Below are positions 42,624-51,601 of a DNA stretch of 64,000 bases, one piece after another. The position numbers and the translations under genes are program-made. The DNA is taken from positions 62,001 through 126,000 of the forward strand of contig DVKR01000018.1 in assembly GCA_018715935.1 (NCBI GenBank). The letters run 5' to 3'. Each line of letters opens with the position of its first letter. The first letter of the stretch is position 1. A model generated the notes under the pieces. It saw only the letters and a list, made by a program, of their open reading frames with translations, did not search any database and had not been told where the DNA came from. The stretch comes from Candidatus Aphodovivens excrementavium (GTDB taxonomy: Bacteria > Actinomycetota > Coriobacteriia > Coriobacteriales > Eggerthellaceae).

Positions 42624-44310
42624 AATCTCAAACGTTCGCCTGCCGCTTGATGCCGGTCTGCCTGACGGATGGGGGCTCGTTTGCCGTGCGGCAGCCAAAG
42701 CGTTGGGCGTGCGTGAGCACGACATCTCCGAGGTGAAGCTGCTCAAACGCAGTGTGGACGCGCGTAAAAAAGCCACGGGCGACGTGCATTTCGTGGCGAC
42801 GCTATGCGTGGCGCTTCGCGACGGCGAACAAGAAAACAAGCTTCTTGCCAGGAAGAACGTCAAAGCGCACACGCCCTATGCGCCTTTGGAGGTTCCCGAT
42901 GCGTCTGCCGCGCTCAGCCAAGGCGGCGCCGGTGCTCAAAACCGTCCTCTCGTGGTGGGAACCGGCCCTGCGGGGCTGTTTGCGGCGCTGTGCCTCGCGA
43001 AAGCGGGGCTTCGCCCCATCGTGCTTGAACGCGGGGGCAGTGTGGAAGAGCGCCAGGCAGCGGTGGCGGCGTTCGACTCCGGAAAGCCGCTTGACGTGCA
43101 TACCAACATTCAGTTTGGCGAAGGCGGAGCCGGAACGTTTTCCGACGGCAAGCTCACCACCAATGTGAAAAGCCCTTTTTTGCCCCACGTGCTTCGCTGG
43201 TTTGTGGAAGCGGGCGCGCCTGAGGAGATCCTTTGGAAGGCAAAGCCGCATATCGGCACTGATTTGCTGGTGGGCATTGTGCGCACCATGCGCGAGCGCA
43301 TCGAGCAAGAAGGCGGGGAAGTCCGCTTTCATGCCCAGCTTGATCAAATCCGCTTTCAAAACGGTGCGGTTTCTGGCGTGACGGTGCGCGACACGCGCGC
43401 GCAGCGCACTGAGGAAATACCCGCTTGTCGCGTCGTGCTTGCGTGCGGGCATTCGGCGCGCGACACCTTTGCGATGCTCTACGACAAAGGCCTGGCGCTT
43501 GAGCAGAAGCCTTTTTCCATAGGAGTGCGCATCGAGCACCTCCAACGCGATATCGATCGTGCGCAATACGGTAAAGCCGCAGGCCATCCGGCGCTCGGTG
43601 CGGCAGACTACAAGCTTGCCGTGCACCTGCCCAACGGGCGCGGGGTCTATACCTTTTGCATGTGCCCGGGCGGCAAGGTGGTATGCGCTGCCAGCGAGGA
43701 GGAGGGCGTGTGCGTGAACGGCATGAGCGTCTACGCGCGCGACGGCGAAAACGCCAACAGCGCCGTTTTGGTGGGCGTCGATCCGGAGGATTTCGGCAGC
43801 GCGCATCCGTTGGCGGGCGTTGAGTTGCAGCGCAGGGTTGAGCGCGCCGCGTACGAGACGGCGCTGCGCTCGGGAGGCGCGCCCTATCATGCTCCCGCCC
43901 AAACGGTTGGCGATTATCTACGGCGGCGTCCTTCGACGGGAGCCGCGTCGGGCAAACACGCCGTGCATCCCACGTATGCGCGTGGGGTTGCGTGGTGCGA
44001 CTTGCACGAGTGCCTTCCGGAGTTTGTGGCGGAATCGCTGGCCGAGGCATTGCCGCTTCTCGACAAGCGATTGCGCGGATTCGCCAATCCCGCAGCTGTG
44101 CTCACGGGAGTGGAAGCACGCAGTTCAAGCCCGGTGCGCATCGTTCGGCAGCCCGATTTCCAGGCGCACCTTCCGGAAGCGCCCGACGTTCCCAGCGGGC
44201 TGTATCCATGCGGAGAGGGCGCGGGCTATGCGGGCGGCATCACCAGTGCCGCCATCGATGGGTTGCGCGTGGCATTGGCGATAGCCGGAGAGCTTGCGGG
44301 CGGACGGTGA
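42616..44310 (+). CDS. COG2509-type FAD-dependent dehydrogenase
   Basis: The 564-aa flavoprotein has an N-terminal alpha/beta region (residues 1-95), an FAD motif PLVVGTGPAGLFAALCLAKAGLRPIVLERG (about 107-136) and the family hallmark IQFGEGGAGTFSDGKLTT. The C-terminus has GLYPCGEGAGYAGGITSAAIDG. Substrate and partner are unknown for the family. ATG 42616 overlaps the previous stop by 8 bases; an alternative ATG at 42595 would add seven residues. Coupled expression with the HI0933 protein suggests a shared redox process. Confidence 0.85.
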   Translation: MLEISNVRLPLDAGLPDGWGLVCRAAAKALGVREHDISEVKLLKRSVDARKKATGDVHFVATLCVALRDGEQENKLLARKNVKAHTPYAPLEVPDASAALSQGGAGAQNRPLVVGTGPAGLFAALCLAKAGLRPIVLERGGSVEERQAAVAAFDSGKPLDVHTNIQFGEGGAGTFSDGKLTTNVKSPFLPHVLRWFVEAGAPEEILWKAKPHIGTDLLVGIVRTMRERIEQEGGEVRFHAQLDQIRFQNGAVSGVTVRDTRAQRTEEIPACRVVLACGHSARDTFAMLYDKGLALEQKPFSIGVRIEHLQRDIDRAQYGKAAGHPALGAADYKLAVHLPNGRGVYTFCMCPGGKVVCAASEEEGVCVNGMSVYARDGENANSAVLVGVDPEDFGSAHPLAGVELQRRVERAAYETALRSGGAPYHAPAQTVGDYLRRRPSTGAASGKHAVHPTYARGVAWCDLHECLPEFVAESLAEALPLLDKRLRGFANPAAVLTGVEARSSSPVRIVRQPDFQAHLPEAPDVPSGLYPCGEGAGYAGGITSAAIDGLRVALAIAGELAGGR

Positions 44311-44496
44311 GCGCGCGGACGGCAGACGCGGGCAGCTGGAGAATGCAGGGATGAGGCGGGCGTGCTGCCGGCCGGCGAGCGTGCGTGTAGCCGGAGGGCT
44401 TGCGGCAGCTGGTGAACCTAAAGGCGGGCTGCCGGCGAGCATGCGGCGCCCGGCAAGTTTGGGGCGGCCGACCGCGAAAGGCTGCATCGAGTAGCG

Positions 44497-44502
44497 TATA
44501 AT
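44497..44502 (+). promoter_or_regulatory. TATAAT -10 upstream of the cobalamin riboswitch
   Basis: A consensus TATAAT lies 22 bp before the first riboswitch stem, giving a start near 44509. The -35 (GCGAAA at 44474-44479, 17-bp spacer) is weak. Confidence 0.5.
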
Positions 44503-44524
44503 GAACTCCGTTTGATATTGGTCA

Positions 44525-44688
44525 CGACGGTGGCGCGTCTGCGCGGATAGCCAAAGAGGCACTGCTTTGAGCCGATGTTGGCGTCCAGGGGAATTGGGGT
44601 GAGAGTCCCCGGCTATACCAGTAACCGTAACTTCGCACGGCCAAGGCGTTTTCGGCTCGCTGCGATCAAGTCGGAATACCTCCCGTCG
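44525..44688 (+). promoter_or_regulatory. Cobalamin riboswitch
   Basis: The core GGGGTGAGAGTCCCCGGCTATACCAGTAACCGTAA and the B12-box-like AAGTCGGAATACCT (44668-44681) match the adenosylcobalamin aptamer consensus. A closing stem CGACGG (44525-44530) pairs with CCGTCG (44683-44688). ACCTC (44678-44682), in the B12 box, is perfectly complementary to GAGGT in the ribosome site (44708-44712), so control is probably at translation start. Confidence 0.88.
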
Positions 44689-44718
44689 GTAGTTTGGCCC
44701 TGGAAGAGAGGTTTTCCT

Positions 44719-47565
44719 ATGCGCGCGATCCCGCACGATGCGGCAGCCCTGTCGCAAACTCACCCGTTAAAAAAGCTAGCGCCGCTCGTCATGAGCGTGC
44801 TGCTTGCGTTCTCGCTTTTGCCCATAGGCGCATTCGCTTATGCGAGTGCCGCGAAAGGCGGTGCAGCAAGCGGGCAGCCGGCGACTTCCGAGACCACGGA
44901 CGCCGGATCCGCCACGCTTGCCCCCGAAGAGCAAGGCGGTGCGGATGGCCAGGGCGGCTGCGCGGTGCAGGGCGGCTGCGAGGAACGCGCTTCGGCAACG
45001 CGGGATGCGGCAGGCGATGCGGAAAGCTCTGACGAAAAGCGTACTGCCTCCGACGAGAGCGCAGGATATTCCGCTGATCAGGGGGGCAATTCAGACAGCA
45101 CGAACGCCTCTCAGGTTCCCGATGAGTCCAGCGGGCTCGCTTCGCAGTCTGGCAATGCCGACGCGCAACAGGAGGCGGACGGCATCATTTGTGCGTCGGC
45201 AGCGGTATACGGCATCGACGCAAACGGAGCCGACCAAACATGGGCGGCAAGCGAAAGCTACGAACTGCCGGAAGGCTCTACGGCGGCAGATCTTTTTGTG
45301 GCAATGCTTGAGAAGACGGGCTTGCAGGCTAACTACGACCCAGACGGGACATACGGTCTTTCTATCAACACCATCACTTCGCCGGTTGATTCCTCGTTTT
45401 CTCCCGGATGGGATGCGGAAACCGGTTGCTATTGGCAGTTTTTCTATAACGGCACGCCTCCTGACCTAGGCCCAAGCAGCGTCGTCTTGAAACCGGGCGA
45501 TACGGTTGTGTGGTACTACTCGGCGTCCGGCGCCGCCCTGCCCGCTTCCGAACCGCCGCTTGCGGAGAGCCCTTCCGACAATCCAGACGACACCGTTTTC
45601 GTTGTGGGACGGATGGTCGGCGTCAATGCCGAGGGTGAAGACGAAGCGTGGGTGCCCTTAGGGTTCACGTCGCTTCCTGCTGGCTCCACGGCAGCAGACC
45701 TTACTGAGTTCATGATAGAGGCAACGGGCATCACTGCCGACATATCCAAAGGGGAGGGGTATTGGTGGCTCAATTCGGTGACTTCTCCGAATGATCCCCA
45801 AAGAACGTTGTCCTACGACCAAACCACGGAGGCGTTCTGGCAGCTTTTCGTCAACGAAGAGCTTTCCACGGTGGGCGCTGCCGATTACGTTCTGCAGTCG
45901 GGCGATTCAATCACGTGGTATTACGGAGCCGACGGCACGATGCCCGGCTCCGATTCGGGCGAAGGCGACGAGGGCGATGACGAGACGGTGGACGGAGTGG
46001 TCGTTGACGAAGACGCCGCTCGTCCTACCGACTGGGAGGCGCAATGGCCGGGGTTCGCCACCGGCGCCGCGCCGGAAGGCGCGCTTACGCCCACGAGCCC
46101 TACAGCGGATGCGTGGCATGTCGAGCTCAAAGACCAAGCGGACTATCTGACCAACGTGTCCGATCCCATCGTGGTCAATGGGCGCGTGTACGTTGCCGCA
46201 GGATCCCAGCTGAAAGCATTGAACGCCTCTACGGGGGCGGAGTTCTCGTCGGCTCAGCTGGTAGCGCCTATCAACCACGTTGCACGCATGGTCTATGCCG
46301 ACGGGATTATCGTGGTTCCTCTTCAGGGAGGTCGTTTGCAGGCGCTGACGGCGGACACCTTGACCACGGTTTGGTGCACCGACGCTCTTCCCGAAATCGA
46401 CGACACGGGAACACAGCAATCTCAAAGCAGCCTCACGGTGTCCGATGGCTATGTGTATTACGGCACCGCCGCTGCGTCCTCCGACGTTTACTACAACGGC
46501 TACTTCACCTGCGTGCGCCTTTCCGACGGCGCGGTGATGTGGTCGAACAAGAACTATCGATCGGGCTTTTACTGGTCGGGGGCTGCCGTTTCCGACGGCA
46601 AGGCGGTCGTAGGCGACAACGAAGGGACGCTCTATGTCTACGACGCATCGACGGGAGACGTTCTCTCGATGCTGAGCTTGGGCTCCTCTGTTCGATCGAC
46701 GGTTGTCGAGGGGTCGCAGTCGGGAACGTTTTTGGTCGTGAGCGACGAGGGGGTTTTGCATAAGATTCGCGTTGACGCGTCGGGCATTGCCCACGAGCTT
46801 GCCTCCGTACAGTTCGGTTCGTCGTCTACGTCCACTCCCGTTGTTGTGGACGGTGCGGTGTATGTAGGCGGAACCTCGTTTGAGAGCGCTCCCAACGCAT
46901 GGGGCGGAACTTCGCTCGGCGGCCTTTTGGCGGTCATAGACGAAGCGACGATGACGGTGGAGCATGCGATAACCACCTACGACGGAGATATGTTGCTTCC
47001 CGCCGATTCGAAGTCGGCGCCGTTGGTGTCGGTGCAATCGACGGGCACCTATGTCTATTTCACCTGCAACGAAGAGCCTGGAGGGGTGTATTGCTACCGC
47101 GTGGGCGATGCCGAGGCAATGCTTCTGTTCGAGCCTCCCGAGGGATATCGGAACTATTCGATGTCGTCGGTGGTGTGCGGCGCCGACGGCACGCTGTACT
47201 ACGTCAACGATTCCGGAGCCCTGTTTGCGATTTCGGGCGATGGCGTTTTCGTAAAACCGGAGACGGCTGAGGAAAAGCTCGCTGGTAACGGAAACAATCT
47301 GCAAACCAAGCCCGCGCTGCTCTCTTCCGCTTCGCGCTCCCTTGCGTCTAGCTCTTTAGACGAATCGTCTGAGGGCGCAGATGACCTGTTGGTGAGCGCG
47401 GCGTCATCCGAGGCGGCAGAGGAACTGGTGGGCGAAACCTCCGCTTCGGCGGAAAACGGGCAGTTCGGCGTGCCTTCCTGGCTTCCTATTGCGGGCATCG
47501 CGGTAGGTGCGTGCGGTTTGGTTGCCGTTGCGGTAGTGGCTGTGCGCCTGGCGCGCCGAGGGTAG
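44719..47565 (+). CDS. Cell-surface protein with two DUF4430 (transcobalamin-like) domains and a PQQ-like beta-propeller
   Basis: The 948-aa secreted and anchored protein has a signal peptide (about residues 18-42) and a low-complexity Ser/Gln/Ala linker. Two DUF4430 domains follow at about 154-272 and 291-408, each with a YWQFFYNG or FWQLFVNE strip and a C-terminal VWYY or TWYY strand. A PQQ/YVTN-type propeller (about 465-850) has repeated DGxVYV/LxALxxxTG blades. A Ser-rich stalk and a membrane helix (919-943) ending RLARRG anchor the C-terminus. DUF4430 resembles the beta domain of transcobalamin and intrinsic factor. With the riboswitch upstream and the ECF genes downstream, it is a predicted corrinoid-capture protein (inference). 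ATG 44719 follows GAGAGG. Confidence 0.85.
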   Translation: MRAIPHDAAALSQTHPLKKLAPLVMSVLLAFSLLPIGAFAYASAAKGGAASGQPATSETTDAGSATLAPEEQGGADGQGGCAVQGGCEERASATRDAAGDAESSDEKRTASDESAGYSADQGGNSDSTNASQVPDESSGLASQSGNADAQQEADGIICASAAVYGIDANGADQTWAASESYELPEGSTAADLFVAMLEKTGLQANYDPDGTYGLSINTITSPVDSSFSPGWDAETGCYWQFFYNGTPPDLGPSSVVLKPGDTVVWYYSASGAALPASEPPLAESPSDNPDDTVFVVGRMVGVNAEGEDEAWVPLGFTSLPAGSTAADLTEFMIEATGITADISKGEGYWWLNSVTSPNDPQRTLSYDQTTEAFWQLFVNEELSTVGAADYVLQSGDSITWYYGADGTMPGSDSGEGDEGDDETVDGVVVDEDAARPTDWEAQWPGFATGAAPEGALTPTSPTADAWHVELKDQADYLTNVSDPIVVNGRVYVAAGSQLKALNASTGAEFSSAQLVAPINHVARMVYADGIIVVPLQGGRLQALTADTLTTVWCTDALPEIDDTGTQQSQSSLTVSDGYVYYGTAAASSDVYYNGYFTCVRLSDGAVMWSNKNYRSGFYWSGAAVSDGKAVVGDNEGTLYVYDASTGDVLSMLSLGSSVRSTVVEGSQSGTFLVVSDEGVLHKIRVDASGIAHELASVQFGSSSTSTPVVVDGAVYVGGTSFESAPNAWGGTSLGGLLAVIDEATMTVEHAITTYDGDMLLPADSKSAPLVSVQSTGTYVYFTCNEEPGGVYCYRVGDAEAMLLFEPPEGYRNYSMSSVVCGADGTLYYVNDSGALFAISGDGVFVKPETAEEKLAGNGNNLQTKPALLSSASRSLASSSLDESSEGADDLLVSAASSEAAEELVGETSASAENGQFGVPSWLPIAGIAVGACGLVAVAVVAVRLARRG

Positions 47566-47574
47566 GCGGTTCGC

Positions 47575-48405
47575 ATGACTGAGAACAAGCGCCCTGCATC
47601 CGCCATCTACGCGGGCATGGAAGAAACCCAGACGCTGCCGAAGCCGACAGGCGCTGAAGGGCATGACGGCGCAGCTTCGTCTGAGCCTGCGGGAAAGACC
47701 CCTTCAACGGGGGCGAAGATTGCCCTTGCCGTTGTCGCGGTTGTTTCGGTAGTGATTATCGCGGTATCGGCGTTTGCGCTGGCGGGCGGCTTCGCTCCAG
47801 CTCAGCAAGATGCCGGCACGGTGACGGCAGGACAGGCTTCCGCCGAAAAGGGCGGCAGCTCAGATTCGGGCGATACGTCTGCGAGCGAGGAGGCGCAATC
47901 CGGTTCCGACGAGGGAATCGCCGGGGGAGAGGATGGCGCGGAGGAGCCCGGCGGGCTTTCCGACAACGACGCTTCCGGGTCGGGCTCTGCCGGCGACGGC
48001 TCCTCTTCGAACGCGGATTCTGCCTCCTCCTCGTCGGGCGCAGCGTCGGACGGTTCCGGGTCGCAGGCGGCTGCATCCGACCAAACGAAGCCCGCTTCCA
48101 TAACCGTGTCGGTCTCAGTCGACTCCAGTGCGAGCGGAACTGCGGTTTCGTACGCGGCGACGGTGACGCTAGAGGAAGGCGCCACGGTCTACGACGCGCT
48201 GGTTGAAAGCGGGATTCCCTACAACGCGCGTTCGTCTCAGTACGGCAACTACGTAGATGCAGTTGGGGGCGTTGAGGAAAACCACGGAGGCACGAGCGGC
48301 GGTTGGACGTACTATGTGAACGGCAGCTACATCAATGCTTCGTGCAGCTCGACCGTTCTCCATGAGGGCGATTCCGTCCAGTGGGTCTACGTGCTGGTGG
48401 AGTGA
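47575..48405 (+). CDS. Membrane-anchored DUF4430 (transcobalamin-like) protein
   Basis: The 276-aa protein has a cytoplasmic N-terminus of about 43 residues and one membrane helix (about 44-68, IALAVVAVVSVVIIAVSAFALAGG). A Ser/Gly/Asp-rich stalk (about 70-170) leads to a C-terminal DUF4430 domain (about 178-276). The domain has ATVYDALVESGIPYNARSSQYGNYVDAVGG, GGWTYYVNG and VQWVYVLVE. It starts 9 bp after the propeller protein and ends overlapping the EcfT gene, so it belongs to the same cobalamin-controlled operon. Probable relay between surface capture and the S component (inference). Confidence 0.85.
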   Translation: MTENKRPASAIYAGMEETQTLPKPTGAEGHDGAASSEPAGKTPSTGAKIALAVVAVVSVVIIAVSAFALAGGFAPAQQDAGTVTAGQASAEKGGSSDSGDTSASEEAQSGSDEGIAGGEDGAEEPGGLSDNDASGSGSAGDGSSSNADSASSSSGAASDGSGSQAAASDQTKPASITVSVSVDSSASGTAVSYAATVTLEEGATVYDALVESGIPYNARSSQYGNYVDAVGGVEENHGGTSGGWTYYVNGSYINASCSSTVLHEGDSVQWVYVLVE

Positions 48406-49277
48406 GCAAGCGCTCCATGAGGTACAACCCCTTTGCAACATATCATCCGGCGGTGGCGTTCGCTTATCTGGCGTGCGCTATCGTCATTTCCATGGCGGCA
48501 ATGCAACCGGTCTTCGTTGCGATTTCCCTTGTGGGCTCGGTTGCCTGCTCGGCCGTGTGCCGAGGGGCGCGTGCCACGGTGCGCTCGTTTGCCTGGATCG
48601 TGCCGCTGGTAGCTGTTGTCACCATCGCCAACCCTCTGTTTTCCGCTTCGGGCATAACCGAGCTGTTCCGCATCGGTCCGCGTGCGGTCTATGCCGAATC
48701 CCTCGTTTTCGGAGCTTGCTCGGGAGGGATGCTCGCAAGCGTGTTTCTTTGGTTTGCGTGCTATTCCGCGTGCATGGACAGCGCGAACTCCATGGCGCTG
48801 TTTGGCAACTCTTTGCCGGTGGTTTCGCTTATGGTGTCGCAGGTGATGCGGCTTGTCCCCCAGTTCGTGTTGCGCGGGCAAAACATCGCAGCTGCTCAGG
48901 ACGCGGTAAGCGCGGCATCTCCCGCAACTAGAAGACAACGGCTCGGCGGACGTTTCCGCATCGTGTCGGTGCTGATGAGCTGGGGCATGGAAGACGGCAT
49001 CGAGCGCAGCGACGCCATGCGGGCGCGCGGATACGACTGCGGCGCCAAGCGCACTACGTACAAACGCTATGCGTTCGGACGCGCTGACGCTTTTGCCATG
49101 GCGGTGATTGCGGTGTTGGCGGCGGCATCGGGCGCCTGTGCCGCAGCGCTGTGCCTGCGCTTTGCGTTTTATCCCACGCTGTCGGGCTGGGGCGCGTGGT
49201 GGGGCTATGTTCCCTATGCCCTCCTGATGGCGGTGCCGGGCGTTCTCCGCTTCAAGGAGTGGTTGGTGTGGCGATAA
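48402..49277 (+). CDS. EcfT/CbiQ-type transmembrane component of the cobalamin ECF transporter
   Basis: The 291-aa integral membrane protein has about six helices. The EcfT coupling segments appear as VLRGQNIAAAQDAVSAAS and SDAMRARGYDCGAKRTTY, the second being the usual Ala-Arg-Gly strip. I chose GTG 48402, which overlaps the upstream TGA as GTGA; ATG 48417 is an alternative. It links the fused ATPase and S component encoded directly downstream. This T component is clearly distinct from the riboflavin-operon EcfT. Confidence 0.87.
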   Translation: MSKRSMRYNPFATYHPAVAFAYLACAIVISMAAMQPVFVAISLVGSVACSAVCRGARATVRSFAWIVPLVAVVTIANPLFSASGITELFRIGPRAVYAESLVFGACSGGMLASVFLWFACYSACMDSANSMALFGNSLPVVSLMVSQVMRLVPQFVLRGQNIAAAQDAVSAASPATRRQRLGGRFRIVSVLMSWGMEDGIERSDAMRARGYDCGAKRTTYKRYAFGRADAFAMAVIAVLAAASGACAAALCLRFAFYPTLSGWGAWWGYVPYALLMAVPGVLRFKEWLVWR

Positions 49278-50734
49278 TCGATGTCTCCCACTTTTCGTTT
49301 TCTTATGCGCCTGGGCAGAGTCGGCAACGCTCCGTGCTTTCCGACGTTTCGTTTCAGGTGGAAGAAGGAGAGTTCTGCGTTTTGGTGGGGCCGACCGGTT
49401 GCGGAAAAACGACTCTGTTGCGCTCGCTCAAACCGGAGCTTTCCCCCGTGGGCACTCGCGCCGGGTCCATTTCTGTAATGGGGCTTCCCCTGTTTGAGGG
49501 CGGCGAGCTGGTGCCTGCCGATCGGGGAGGCATCGACCGAAAAACGTCGGCAGCTGCCATTGGGTTTGTGATGCAGGATCCGGCGATGCAGATCGTGTGC
49601 GACACCGTGTGGCACGAGCTTGCGTTCGGCCTTGAGAATGTGGGCACGCCGCAAGAGGAAATGCGGCGCCGCGTTGCCGAAGTCGCGCATTTCTTCGGCA
49701 TCGAGCCCTGGGTGCGTCAGTCTACAGAGCACCTTTCTGGCGGGCAGATGCAGCTGGTGAACCTCGCGGCGGTTTTGGCGCTGCGCCCGCGCCTCATCCT
49801 TCTGGACGAGCCTACCGCTCAGCTTGATCCGAACGCGCGCAAGCGGTTCCTGTTTTTGCTGGCGCGCGTCAATCGCGAACTGGGACTTACGGTGGTTATG
49901 GCAACGCATGCGCCCGAAGACGTGTCCGAGTACGCCGCCCGCCGCATAGACCTAGGAGACATCGGCGAGCTGGGCTCGCGCGACGATCTTTGCGAATCGC
50001 TGAGGCCGCGCTGGGCAGCCCGCCGCTCTTCGCTCAAAGCCCAGCCCGCGCTTCAGGCGAAAGAGGCGAGTTTTCGCTATGCGCGCGAAGACGCATGGGT
50101 GCTGCGCGGCTTGGACGTTTCGGTGGCGGCGGGCAGCGTGCACGCCATCGTTGGCGGCAACGGGAGCGGCAAATCGACCTTGCTGAAGCTGCTGGCGGGG
50201 GTGGAAAAACCGCAACGCGGCAAGATCGTAAACCGCCTCGCCGCGTCTCAGGCGTATTTGCCGCAAGATCCCAAGGCGCTTTTTGTGTGCGACAGCGTTG
50301 CAGAAGAGCTTGCCGAGTGGCGCCGCCGCTGCGGCTATTCCGAAGCGGACGAGCAGGTGGCGCTTGAGCGCTTCGGGCTGGCGGATCATGCGTTTCAGCA
50401 CCCCTACGATTTGTCGGGCGGGCAGCGCCAAAAGCTCGCCTTGGCAAAGCTGCTGCTTACCGACCCGCAACTTTTGTTCCTCGACGAGCCCACTAAGGGG
50501 CTCGACCCGGCCTCCTGCGCCGAAGAGGCGCGGCTTGTACGCGCACTGGCGGATGAAGGAAGAACGGTCGTGATGGTTACGCACGACCTCGACTTTGCCC
50601 TTGCTGCCGCTGATGTGGTGTCGATGGTGTTCGACGGGCAGCTCGCGTGCACCGAGCCGGTGGAGAGCTTCTTTGCAAACAACATCGTGTACCGTCCCAA
50701 TGGCCGATCGCGGCTTTTCGGAGCCTTGCTATGA
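49268..50734 (+). CDS. Fused tandem ECF ATPase (EcfA-EcfA')
   Basis: The 488-aa protein contains two ABC ATPase domains. Domain 1 has GPTGCGKTTLLRSL, LSGGQMQLVNLAA and LILLDEPTAQLDP. Domain 2 has GGNGSGKSTLLKLL, LSGGQRQKLALAK and LLFLDEPTKGLDP. Both Walker A lysines and both signatures look intact, so both sites may be active. GTG 49268 follows AAGGAG at good spacing and overlaps the ecfT stop by 10 bases. An in-frame extension to 49151 lies inside ecfT and is rejected. Confidence 0.93.
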   Translation: MAIIDVSHFSFSYAPGQSRQRSVLSDVSFQVEEGEFCVLVGPTGCGKTTLLRSLKPELSPVGTRAGSISVMGLPLFEGGELVPADRGGIDRKTSAAAIGFVMQDPAMQIVCDTVWHELAFGLENVGTPQEEMRRRVAEVAHFFGIEPWVRQSTEHLSGGQMQLVNLAAVLALRPRLILLDEPTAQLDPNARKRFLFLLARVNRELGLTVVMATHAPEDVSEYAARRIDLGDIGELGSRDDLCESLRPRWAARRSSLKAQPALQAKEASFRYAREDAWVLRGLDVSVAAGSVHAIVGGNGSGKSTLLKLLAGVEKPQRGKIVNRLAASQAYLPQDPKALFVCDSVAEELAEWRRRCGYSEADEQVALERFGLADHAFQHPYDLSGGQRQKLALAKLLLTDPQLLFLDEPTKGLDPASCAEEARLVRALADEGRTVVMVTHDLDFALAAADVVSMVFDGQLACTEPVESFFANNIVYRPNGRSRLFGALL

Positions 50735-51432
50735 GCGGTAGCGGGCGGCGTCGGGCCGCTTTCGTCGCGGAGCTTGTGGCGATTGTTGGCGTTCCGGTTG
50801 TGCTGGTAGCGTGCGTGGCGCTTCGCTTTCGACAGACTGCAGTGCTTTCTTTAGTGGTTGTGCTGGGCTGCTTGGTGGTGTTTTTCGCTGGGTACGAGCA
50901 CTCGCGCCCGCGGCTGCGCGATACCATGCCGGTTGCGGTGCTTGCCGCGCTTGCGGCTGCCGGGCGCATCCTCTTCGCGCCTGTCCCCAGCTTTAAGCCG
51001 GTATCGGCTATTGCCATCATCGCCGGCGCGGCGTTTGGAAGGCGAAGCGGATTCTTGGTTGGCGCGCTCGCGGCGCTCGTGTCTAATTTCTTCTTCGGGC
51101 AAGGGCCGTGGACCCCTTGGCAGATGTATGCATGGGGCCTTATCGGCTATCTTGGCGGGCTGCTGGCGCAAGCGGGGTTGTTCCGCAGCAGGGCGGTGCT
51201 GGTGGGCTACGGCTTTTTGTCTGGGCCGTTGTACGGCGTTGCCATCAATCTGTGGAGCATCGTCGGGTTCTACCATCCCGAAACGTTCGCGCAGGCGGCG
51301 TTGATCTATGCCGCGGCTTTGCCTTTCGACGTGCTGCACGGCGTGGCGACGGCGGTGTTTTTGCTCGTGCTGTTTGTTCCCTGGCAGCGCAAGCTTTCGC
51401 GCATCAAAGACAAGTTCGGCCTTCAAACGTGA
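50731..51432 (+). CDS. ECF transporter S component, predicted cobalamin/corrinoid binder
   Basis: The 233-aa membrane protein has about six helices and the family strip PVSAIAIIAGAAFGRRSGFLVGALAALVSNFFFGQGPWTPWQMYAWGLIGYL. This strip is typical of ECF S components found with cobalamin riboswitches and DUF4430 proteins. ATG 50731 overlaps the ATPase stop as ATGA. Substrate assignment rests on the cobalamin riboswitch and neighbours. No terminator is seen in the 169 bp before glpK, which contain a GCGACTCGCTCAA direct repeat (about 51466 and 51529). Confidence 0.87.
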   Translation: MSGSGRRRAAFVAELVAIVGVPVVLVACVALRFRQTAVLSLVVVLGCLVVFFAGYEHSRPRLRDTMPVAVLAALAAAGRILFAPVPSFKPVSAIAIIAGAAFGRRSGFLVGALAALVSNFFFGQGPWTPWQMYAWGLIGYLGGLLAQAGLFRSRAVLVGYGFLSGPLYGVAINLWSIVGFYHPETFAQAALIYAAALPFDVLHGVATAVFLLVLFVPWQRKLSRIKDKFGLQT

Positions 51433-51601
51433 ATCGCAACCGAGGGGCGGCGGAGCCAACCAGGTGCGACTCGCTCAAACCGAGCTGGTGCGCATTGCCA
51501 AGAGAGTAGTTGGAAGGGCGTGCCGAGCGCGACTCGCTCAATCGAACATACCGCAAGCGCTATAATGGCGTAACCGCAGGGGGTCGTTTGAAAGGGAAGC
51601 T

